Shown: in pieces, positions 1 to 4,831 of the stretch | Numbering within the stretch: the stretch's first letter is position 1 | Layout of the letters: each line of letters opens with the position of its first letter | From: Anaerolineae bacterium | GTDB lineage: Bacteria > Chloroflexota > Anaerolineae > Anaerolineales > Villigracilaceae | Direction of reading: 5' to 3' | NCBI GenBank assembly: GCA_017303735.1 | Contig: JAFLCF010000153.1 | Location: 3,861-10,663 of the forward strand | DNA length: 6,803 nt | Notes under the pieces: generated by a model | Told to the model about the DNA's origin: nothing | Seen by the model: only the letters and a program-made list of their open reading frames with translations | Database searches by the model: none | Made by a program: the position numbers and the translations under genes

Positions 1-364
1 ATTGCCGAATAATCTGGTTGATCAGATCGAAAACACCAGCCTTGCCGATATCATTCGCCGCAATACCGATGTGACGAAACTTCAAGAGAATGTTTTCTTC
101 TTCAATGAGTCTACGGTGATGATCGATTCGACGGTGCATACATCTACATCCACAGATGCCGGGCAGGGGAATAATGATAACAATGGGCGTAACGGAAATG
201 GTCGCCATGAACCGCCTCAAGCCGCCATTGATGCTTGTTCCACCTCACAGTTGAATGATGCCTGTTCATTCACTGGGCGAAATAACAACACGGTGAATGG
301 TTCTTGCCAAACCCCGCAAAGTTCCAGCCAGTTGGTGTGTGTCCCTTCGGGCAGAAGACCGTAG
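1..364 (+). CDS. C-terminal part of an exported-looking protein with a four-Cys terminal module (5' end outside window)
   Basis: An open frame enters from the left edge and ends at TAG 362-364, giving about 120 visible residues. The first visible codon is TTG and is probably internal, so I treat the gene as 5'-truncated. Visible residues 1-50 are a mixed stretch containing NESTVMIDSTV. Residues 54-70 are an Asn/Gly-rich linker (QGNNDNNGRNGNGRH). Residues 72-115 are a compact module with cysteines at 79, 88, 102 and 113, in the pattern AIDACS...DACSFTG...GSCQ...LVCVPSG, ending just before the stop. Similar short four-Cys modules occur at the C-terminus of secreted bacterial proteins, from memory sometimes with YHYH-type proteins; that link is unverified. 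Two disulfides and an extracytoplasmic location are inferred. The downstream lipoprotein gene is on the same strand 76 bp away, so the two may be expressed together. The function is not recognised. Confidence 0.6.
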   Translation, partial: LPNNLVDQIENTSLADIIRRNTDVTKLQENVFFFNESTVMIDSTVHTSTSTDAGQGNNDNNGRNGNGRHEPPQAAIDACSTSQLNDACSFTGRNNNTVNGSCQTPQSSSQLVCVPSGRRP

Positions 365-379
365 CAAAATATGTTTCTC

Positions 380-412
380 CGCTCTGGTGAGGTTTATGCC
401 CTCACCAGAGCG
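380..412 (+). terminator. Strong 13-bp perfect hairpin between the two + strand genes
   Basis: CGCTCTGGTGAGG (380-392) and its exact complement CCTCACCAGAGCG (400-412) are separated by a 7-base loop. It starts 15 bases after the upstream stop codon and ends 28 bases before the lipoprotein ATG. The right arm is followed by GAAACTTTG, which has no real T-run, so it is not a textbook intrinsic terminator. It may instead be a partial terminator, an attenuator or an mRNA-stabilising stem. The structure is plain in the sequence; the role is inferred. Confidence 0.5.
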
Positions 413-427
413 AAACTTTGTATCGAA

Positions 428-432
428 AAGGA
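428..432 (+). promoter_or_regulatory. Ribosome binding site of the lipoprotein gene
   Basis: AAGGA lies 8 bases before ATG 441. It selects this start over the longer in-frame opening at 297, which would overlap the upstream gene, read through the hairpin and bury the signal peptide. Confidence 0.6.
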
Positions 433-440
433 AAAGAGTT

Positions 441-1178
441 ATGAATCGCAAATGGTTATTGTCGTTCATCTTTGTTCTGGCAATTACTGCCTGTCAACCG
501 CCTGCACCTGCTGTAACACAGTCTGAGCCGGAGCCAGTGATCGAACAAGAGCAACCTCAATCGCAATCCGCAGATGCTTCAACAGCTGAAGTGCAGGTCA
601 AAGCTGAGGTGTGGGCAGATAATTGGTTCGCTTTTTATCTGGCTGACCAGCTCGTGAAAGAAGATTCAGTTCCGATCACGACCGAGCGTTCATTCAATGC
701 AGAGACGTTCACCTTTACTGCATCCTATCCCATGACCTTGAACTTTATCGCCAAAGATTTCAAAGAAAATGATACTGGCTTGGAATATATCGGCTCGAAC
801 CGCCAGCAAATGGGCGATGGCGGGTTGATCGCACAATTCACCAATGCACAAACCGGCGAGCTGATCGCCGTCACCAACGCAGATTGGGTTTGTATCATCA
901 TCCATGAAGCGCCATTGGATAAAGCCTGTGAGAATGAAAACAACCCGGTCGCTGGCACCATGCCCTGTGGTTTTACTTCGCTTGAAGAACCCGCCGGTTG
1001 GATGCTGCCCACTTTTGATTCTTCGTCATGGAACCCCGCCTCGATCTATTCTGCATCACAAGTAAGCCCCAAAGATGGATACGACCAGATCTCATGGGAC
1101 TCATCTGCGCAATTCATTTGGGGACCCGACCTTGAGACGAATAACACCGTGTTGTGTAACTTAACCGTATCAGAATAA
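441..1178 (+). CDS. Predicted lipoprotein of unknown function
   Basis: This encodes 245 residues starting at ATG 441 behind AAGGA. The N-terminus is a clear lipoprotein signal: MNRK, a hydrophobic core at residues 5-15, and lipobox ITAC with the lipid-modified Cys at residue 18. Residues 19-50 are a Pro/Glu/Gln/Ser-rich linker typical of a tether to a membrane surface. The remaining domain (about 52-245) is rich in aromatic and beta-type segments, with WADNWFAFYL near residue 58, FIAKDF near 102 and SSWNPASIY near 195. It has four more cysteines (151, 163, 176, 239) that could form disulfides outside the cytoplasm. The layout suggests a beta-sandwich binding domain, but I do not recognise a named family. 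It follows the four-Cys exported protein on the same strand, so the two may act together at the cell surface. The gene ends at TAA 1176-1178, facing the permease gene. Confidence 0.85.
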   Translation: MNRKWLLSFIFVLAITACQPPAPAVTQSEPEPVIEQEQPQSQSADASTAEVQVKAEVWADNWFAFYLADQLVKEDSVPITTERSFNAETFTFTASYPMTLNFIAKDFKENDTGLEYIGSNRQQMGDGGLIAQFTNAQTGELIAVTNADWVCIIIHEAPLDKACENENNPVAGTMPCGFTSLEEPAGWMLPTFDSSSWNPASIYSASQVSPKDGYDQISWDSSAQFIWGPDLETNNTVLCNLTVSE

Positions 1179-1184
1179 AAATTA

Positions 1185-1224
1185 GGCTTACACAAAACGC
1201 AGATGGTCTAGTTTTGCATAAGCC
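1185..1224. terminator. Imperfect hairpin between convergent genes, probable bidirectional terminator
   Basis: GGCTTACACAAAAC (1185-1198) pairs with GTTTTGCATAAGCC (1211-1224) at 12 of 14 positions, with a 12-base loop. It lies between the lipoprotein stop (1178) and the permease stop (1246). Read on the - strand the stem is followed by TAATTTTTATT, which suits a terminator for the permease. On the + strand the following CAATAGATTTTTG is weaker. The position and shape support termination, and the mismatch pair in the stem lowers certainty. Confidence 0.5.
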
Positions 1225-1245
1225 CAATAGATTTTTGCCAGAGGT

Positions 1246-2169
1246 CTAATTTCTATCAGCCGTTCTCAGCAGGATAACGCCTAATAGCAGTAATAAACTT
1301 CCACCAAACTGAATGCCGGTCATCACTTCGCTGAGGAAGAGATAAGACCAAACTGCTGTGAAAACTGGCTCCAATGTTGCTACCAAATTTGAAACCGTCG
1401 GTGAGAGATAACGGATGCTTAACGTGTATAAACCGAAGCCGCCCAAAGTTGGAGCGACGCCGAGGAAGAAGAGCAATCCCCAGCCAGGTAGAGAATTACC
1501 CAACCAAAGCAAATCTGAGAATACAGGTTGTTTGGTGATGAACAGGTCGCTGGCGATGGTGAAGAAGAATAAGAAGAACGTGGCAGAGGCAAAACTGTAT
1601 AAGAGCGCTGTCCACGAATCGATGTTTCGGTCACCAGCGGCTTTGCCTTGCAGGTTGTAGATGGCGAACATCAAGCCGGTCAACAAGCCAAAGATGATGC
1701 CAAGCGGATTTAACTTCCACGCGGCGGGGTCTGCGGCGCCTGCAACCAGAATCGTGCCGATAAAGCTCAAGGCGATGGAGATGATCTTGATGCCGTTGAA
1801 TCGTTCTTTGAAGACAAGGTAACTCAACACAGCAGTCATTGCAGGCGAGGAAAAGGCTAGAACTGTAGCAACAGCCGCCCCGTTGTATTGAACCGAGAAC
1901 GTCCACATTGAGTTGAAGACCGCCAGTGAGAATCCATACAAGATCATGAAGCCCCAATGCTTGCGATCCAATGCAAAGAGTTTGCGGCTGAAGATCAACA
2001 AGCCGACCAACATGCCGAAGGCTACGAACAAGTCACGCCAGAAGGCGAGCACGAGCGAGGGCAGCGAATAGGTTTTGCTCAAATAGCTAATGAGCGGACC
2101 GGTAGTTGACCAAATGATGGTAGCGGTGAGCGCAATGATGAAGCCGCGTGAGGAAGTGGATGTTTGCAT
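1246..2169 (-). CDS. EamA/DMT-superfamily permease
   Basis: This encodes 307 residues, the usual length for the 10-helix drug/metabolite transporter family of the cytoplasmic membrane. Two EamA repeats are visible, roughly residues 8-143 and 155-303. Each ends with the family pattern of a helix plus a short charged turn: GAAVATVLAFSSPAM followed by FKERF near 120, and LVATLEPVFTAVWSY followed by FLSE near 280. The hydrophobic segments are almost continuous, with short polar loops such as RKLFALDRKHW. The start is ATG at 2167-2169, preceded by AAGGAGA. The frame stays open further upstream to 2343 but would have to run through the 15-bp inverted repeat and the tRNA, so that extension is spurious. 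The substrate cannot be told from sequence; amino acids or other metabolites are usual for the family. It may be co-transcribed with the tRNA gene on its 5' side. Confidence 0.9.
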   Translation of the reverse strand: MQTSTSSRGFIIALTATIIWSTTGPLISYLSKTYSLPSLVLAFWRDLFVAFGMLVGLLIFSRKLFALDRKHWGFMILYGFSLAVFNSMWTFSVQYNGAAVATVLAFSSPAMTAVLSYLVFKERFNGIKIISIALSFIGTILVAGAADPAAWKLNPLGIIFGLLTGLMFAIYNLQGKAAGDRNIDSWTALLYSFASATFFLFFFTIASDLFITKQPVFSDLLWLGNSLPGWGLLFFLGVAPTLGGFGLYTLSIRYLSPTVSNLVATLEPVFTAVWSYLFLSEVMTGIQFGGSLLLLLGVILLRTADRN

Positions 2170-2172
2170 GGG

Positions 2173-2179
2173 TCTCCTT
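2173..2179 (-). promoter_or_regulatory. Ribosome binding site of the permease gene
   Basis: AAGGAGA on the - strand ends 3 bases before the ATG at 2169 (core AGGAG 4 bases away). The spacing is a little short but the match is strong. It fixes the start and rejects the 58-residue upstream extension. Confidence 0.65.
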
Positions 2180-2183
2180 AAAT

Positions 2184-2216
2184 AAGTGACAGTCACCTTG
2201 GAGGTGACTGTCACTT
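2184..2216 (-). repeat. Perfect 15-bp inverted repeat between tRNA-Glu and the permease gene
   Basis: AAGTGACAGTCACCT (2184-2198) and its exact complement (2202-2216) flank a 3-base spacer. Each arm is itself a small palindrome (GTGAC-A-GTCAC and GTGAC-T-GTCAC), so the element is nested. It begins 8 bases after the tRNA 3' end and stops 14 bases before the permease ATG. On the - strand it is followed by ATTTAAGG, so it could terminate or process the tRNA transcript. It could also be an operator for the permease or a copy of an interspersed palindromic repeat. The structure is certain, the role is not. Confidence 0.7.
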
Positions 2217-2224
2217 GGTAAGTG

Positions 2225-2297
2225 TGCCCCCACGGGAATTCGAATCCCGGTTTAGGCCTTGAGAGGGCCTCGTCCTGGGCCACTAGACGATGGGGGC
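2225..2297 (-). tRNA. tRNA-Glu (anticodon CUC)
   Basis: This is a full 73-nt cloverleaf on the - strand. The acceptor stem GCCCCCA pairs with TGGGGGC and the discriminator is A. The D arm opens GTCTAGTGG and closes AGGAC. The anticodon arm is AGGCC-CTCTCAA-GGCCT, with anticodon CTC at loop positions 34-36, reading GAG. The variable loop is 4 nt. The T arm is CGGGA-TTCGAAT-TCCCG. The 3' CCA is not encoded (the genome reads CAC after the discriminator), so it must be added after transcription. It has its own promoter overlapping the upstream lutBC stop. Confidence 0.95.
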
Positions 2298-2310
2298 GGA
2301 CTTGTGCTGA

Positions 2311-2326
2311 GCTTGCCGAAGCAAGC
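2311..2326 (-). repeat. UUCG-capped hairpin in the tRNA-Glu leader
   Basis: On the - strand GCTTGC-TTCG-GCAAGC forms a 6-bp perfect stem closed by the very stable C(UUCG)G tetraloop. It sits between the lutBC stop and the tRNA and has no T-run after it. From the promoter at 2334-2362, transcription would begin about 2327, putting the hairpin at the extreme 5' end of the tRNA precursor. The wider stretch (CTTCGGCAAGCTCAGCACAAG-like) resembles an interspersed repeat often seen in environmental genomes, by memory only. Confidence 0.55.
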
Positions 2327-2333
2327 GGGCGAG

Positions 2334-2362
2334 ATTGTATCACCCGCGTTTTGAATCGTCAA
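2334..2362 (-). promoter_or_regulatory. Sigma-70 type promoter of tRNA-Glu
   Basis: On the - strand, TTGACG (2357-2362) and TACAAT (2334-2339) are separated by exactly 17 bases. A TG one base before the -10 makes it an extended -10. Each hexamer differs from consensus at one position. The -35 lies inside the last codons of lutBC, and the lutBC stop TGA (2340-2342) supplies the TG of the extended -10. The tRNA starts 37 bases below the -10, a normal distance for a processed precursor. Not tested experimentally. Confidence 0.75.
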
Positions 2363-4340
2363 CGAAAACGTGAATTTCCTTTGGTCCATGCACGCCAATG
2401 GTCAACGTCATCTCGATATCGGCTGTGCGCGAAGGTCCCGTAATGAAAACAGCGTTCTTGCCTTTCACCAAGTCCATTGCATCGGGCAGAGATGGCAGGA
2501 TGTTTTTGGATTCCAACACCGTGAGATGGATTTCTGGAAGCAGCGACCCAAGCAGCTCATCATCCGCCTCCAAAACGGACCCAGTATCTGCCAGCCCCAT
2601 CCAAGCCTTTGTCACGCCGACGGTGAGAGTCGGGTTGGGTTCATGGGTGAAGTCGATGCCTGCATCGCGCAAGAGAGATTCATCGAGGACGTCCGGTTGA
2701 AGATAGATGTGTTTGACGTTATTCGATATTAGATATTCGATGATGGATTGGGTTGGATTCGTGGTTTGATGGACGTTGCCAGAGAGGGCGGTGAGTTCGG
2801 TGGTGAAACGATCTAGTCGGGAATCGGGAGTCGGTAGGTCGGTAGATTGGTAGGTTGGTGGATTGGTAGATTGGGGCTGGGACGAATTTACCAATTTACC
2901 AATTTCCAATTCCCGATTCCCCAATTTCCTATACTTATCTCGAAATGTCTTGCTTACGAATCTTGGCAAGTCTTTGCTGTAGCCCCAACCCGTGAAGGCG
3001 GGCAGACGCATCCACTGTGAGCGGGGGGAGAGGAGATGCGTTGTCAGCGAAGCGAATCTTTGAGAGAGGGCAAACAGTTTCGGCTGAGTCGCGAGGCGGG
3101 CGAAGGTCTTGAGGAAAAGTTTTGTAGTCCAAGTTAAGGCTTCGCCTCCATCTTTCTTCATTCCTCTTTCTTCATCTACTTCACCCGCTCTTACTCTCGT
3201 CAACAATTTCGGCAAATCAATATCTACGGGGCAGGCTTCTTTGCATGCGCCGCAAAGCGACGAGGCTTGCGCGAGTTGAAAATAATTATCCCCGAATAGC
3301 CCCGGCGAAATGACACTTCCGATCGGACCGGGATACGGCGCAATGGCGAGGTCGCGCCCGATGTAGGCGTGCCCGCTGAGTTCGCGGAAGACCGGGCAGG
3401 CATTGAGGCAGGCGCCACAGCGAATGCAATACAGCGATTCTTTTAGCGGCGAGTTGCGGAGTTTGCTGCGTCCGTTATCGAGAATGATGATGTGACGGGT
3501 TTGCCCCGGCATGGGCTTGTGAATCAGTTGAGTGTAGACCGTGAGTTTTTGTCCGGTGGCAGAGCGGGGAAGAAGGGAAAGCAAAAGCGCGAGATCATCA
3601 AGGTTGGGCGCGAGACGCTCCATGCCCATGAGCGCGATATGGGTCTTCGGAATGGATGTGACCATGCGGCCATTGCCTTCGTTGGTGACGATGCAAATGC
3701 CGCCTGTTTCTGCCACACCAAAATTAACTCCGCTAATGCCGATATCGGCGGTGAGAAAAACTTCGCGCAATACTTTGCGAGCGGTGGCGGTGAGTGCCGG
3801 AATATCTTCAGTGTAAGGAATGCCGAGCTTGTCGTGAAAGAGCTGCGCAACCTGTTCTTTCTTGAGATGCGCCGCCGGTGTAATAATATGACTCGGTCGC
3901 TCTTTGCGGAGTTGCACGATGTACTCACCCAGGTCGGTTTCGACGACGTTGATGCCGTGTTTTTCGAGTGCATGATTTAACTCGATCTCTTCGCTGACCA
4001 TGCTTTTGGATTTGGCGATGAGGGGAGATGGTAATTGGTGATTGGTAATTGATTGGGTGATTTTTAAAACGATATCAATGGCTTCAGTTGCATCTTGGGC
4101 ACGATGGACGATGACGCCGTTAGCTTGGGCGTTAGCGATGAATTGATCGAGGTATTGATCCAGATGTTCAATGACATCCGCACGGATACGATGTGCCCGC
4201 TGACGTCTCTCGCGCCAATCGGGGATGGATTCGAATGCAAGGGCTTTGCCTTTGAGTCTGCGTTCGGTGTTGTTGTCTAACGCAGTTTGGAGAGTCGGGT
4301 TTTCAATTGATTGGCGAATTCTTTGACGGAACGTACCCAT
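2340..4340 (-). CDS. LutB-LutC fusion: iron-sulfur L-lactate utilisation protein
   Basis: This encodes 666 residues in the cytoplasm, joining two subunits of the LutABC complex that oxidises L-lactate to pyruvate and passes electrons on through Fe-S clusters. Residues 1-472 match a full LutB. The LUD domain shows KSKSMVSEEIELNHAL near 110, ETDLGEY near 134 and the signature GVNFGVAETGG...TNEGNGRM at 204-226. Two ferredoxin-type motifs follow: C305-C308-C311-C315-P and C363-C366-C370-P (seven cysteines, as is usual in LutB). Then comes the LutB tail with its W-rich end. Residues 474-508 are a Ser/Thr/Pro-rich linker encoded by repeat DNA. Residues 509-666 are a short LutC-type LUD domain with DTGSVLEADDELLGSLLP and GPSRTADIE...GVHGP near 635-653. 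The start ATG 4340 has AAGGA 6 bases upstream and overlaps the phosphatase gene by 64 bp. The stop TGA overlaps the tRNA promoter. Confidence 0.92.
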   Translation of the reverse strand: MGTFRQRIRQSIENPTLQTALDNNTERRLKGKALAFESIPDWRERRQRAHRIRADVIEHLDQYLDQFIANAQANGVIVHRAQDATEAIDIVLKITQSITNHQLPSPLIAKSKSMVSEEIELNHALEKHGINVVETDLGEYIVQLRKERPSHIITPAAHLKKEQVAQLFHDKLGIPYTEDIPALTATARKVLREVFLTADIGISGVNFGVAETGGICIVTNEGNGRMVTSIPKTHIALMGMERLAPNLDDLALLLSLLPRSATGQKLTVYTQLIHKPMPGQTRHIIILDNGRSKLRNSPLKESLYCIRCGACLNACPVFRELSGHAYIGRDLAIAPYPGPIGSVISPGLFGDNYFQLAQASSLCGACKEACPVDIDLPKLLTRVRAGEVDEERGMKKDGGEALTWTTKLFLKTFARLATQPKLFALSQRFASLTTHLLSPRSQWMRLPAFTGWGYSKDLPRFVSKTFRDKYRKLGNRELEIGKLVNSSQPQSTNPPTYQSTDLPTPDSRLDRFTTELTALSGNVHQTTNPTQSIIEYLISNNVKHIYLQPDVLDESLLRDAGIDFTHEPNPTLTVGVTKAWMGLADTGSVLEADDELLGSLLPEIHLTVLESKNILPSLPDAMDLVKGKNAVFITGPSRTADIEMTLTIGVHGPKEIHVFVDDSKRG
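2816..2931. repeat. ATTGG/CCAAT inverted repeat tract encoding the LutB-LutC linker
   Basis: The + strand left half holds repeated units of the type ATTGGTAG, GTTGGTGG and ATTGGTAG (about 2832-2875). The right half holds their complements as repeated ACCAATTT (about 2885-2910). The tract is bounded by a perfect 10-bp inverted pair, GGGAATCGGG (2819-2828) and CCCGATTCCC (2912-2921). In RNA this would fold as one long hairpin. It stays in frame and encodes residues 474-508 of the fusion protein, a low-complexity linker. No transposase or target-site duplication is seen. Confidence 0.75.
4028..4057. repeat. Short ATTGG tract inside lutB
   Basis: The + strand reads as a run of TAATTGG, TGATTGG and TAATTGATTGGG units, the same motif as the tract at 2816-2931. 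It encodes about residues 95-105 of LutBC (TQSITNHQLPS), just before the conserved KSKSMVSEE strand. This is a surface-loop position where length change should be tolerated. Confidence 0.5.
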
Positions 4341-4831
4341 ATGTTTTCCTTCTTAAGAGAGTTTCGGGCGTTTTCATCACCCCAACGCCTGCGTTTTTCC
4401 ATCATGCCTTCGGCAGTTATAGGGCGAATCTGGTGAATGACTTGCATGGCTTCATCCCGTTCCATGCCACGCCAGCGAAGCAGCCCATAGGCAATGGTGC
4501 CTGTGCGATGGATGCCTGCCGAGCAGTGAATGAGCAAAGACTTGCCTTCGTCCAGCAGTTGAGAGAGTTTTGGCATGGCGGCGAGCATTCGTTCGTGAAC
4601 TTCACCTTGAGGATAATTCCCATTTGGGATGGGCAGCCAAATCCATTCGAGCCCGGCAATATGGGTATGGGCTCCCACTGTTTTTGCGGATTCGCTTTCC
4701 TTCAATAAGGTTACTACATGCGTACAACCTAATTCACGAATCAGGGCATAATCTTTATTACCAGGGCGGTGATTAAGTGCCAGCCGACCATTCCCTACTT
4801 TTACAAAGTTGTAGTGCGTTGCTTCTTTCAT
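4277..4831 (-). CDS. Dual-specificity / tyrosine phosphatase-like protein inside the lut operon
   Basis: This encodes 184 residues of the cysteine-dependent phosphatase superfamily, probably cytoplasmic. The catalytic loop HCSAGIHRTGT gives nucleophile Cys103 and Arg109 in an exact CX5R spacing. It is preceded by a hydrophobic strand (KSLLIH) and followed by a helix (IAYGLLRWRG). A further helix, EAMQVIHQIRP near 127-137, is typical of the family. The segment where the general-acid Asp is expected, about 33 residues before the Cys, reads WLPIPNGNYP with Asn70 instead of Asp. Activity may therefore be low or use another acid. The start ATG 4831 forms an ATGA overlap with the lutA stop, and no good Shine-Dalgarno is present, so translation is probably coupled to lutA. 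A longer opening to 4984 lies in lutA sequence and is not used. Its 3' end overlaps lutBC by 64 bp. The substrate is unknown: phosphoprotein, nucleotide or phosphometabolite are all possible. Confidence 0.85.
   Translation of the reverse strand: MKEATHYNFVKVGNGRLALNHRPGNKDYALIRELGCTHVVTLLKESESAKTVGAHTHIAGLEWIWLPIPNGNYPQGEVHERMLAAMPKLSQLLDEGKSLLIHCSAGIHRTGTIAYGLLRWRGMERDEAMQVIHQIRPITAEGMMEKRRRWGDENARNSLKKENIWVRSVKEFANQLKTRLSKLR
4347..4351 (-). promoter_or_regulatory. Ribosome binding site of lutBC
   Basis: AAGGA on the - strand lies 6 bases before ATG 4340, within the phosphatase coding region. It supports this start and the 64-bp overlap, and allows independent re-initiation for lutBC. Confidence 0.6.

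Noticed and set aside
297..440. Upstream start for the lipoprotein
   Set aside because: It overlaps the previous gene and the hairpin and would hide the signal peptide; ATG 441 has an RBS and a correct lipobox.
2311..2326. Intrinsic terminator of the lut operon
   Set aside because: The stem is stable but is followed by CTCAGCACAAG with no T-run, and it lies downstream of the tRNA promoter; kept as a leader hairpin or repeat instead.
2170..2343. 58-residue N-terminal extension of the permease frame
   Set aside because: It would translate the tRNA gene and the inverted repeat. The ATG at 2169 has a strong AAGGAGA and begins a normal EamA sequence.
2816..2931. CRISPR array
   Set aside because: The units are 8-10 bp with no spacers of even length, and the tract is in frame within a coding gene.
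3492..3980. 162-residue open frame opposite lutB, and other antisense frames in lutBC
   Set aside because: They are antisense to conserved LutB sequence with no domain pattern or ribosome binding site; shadows of the real gene.
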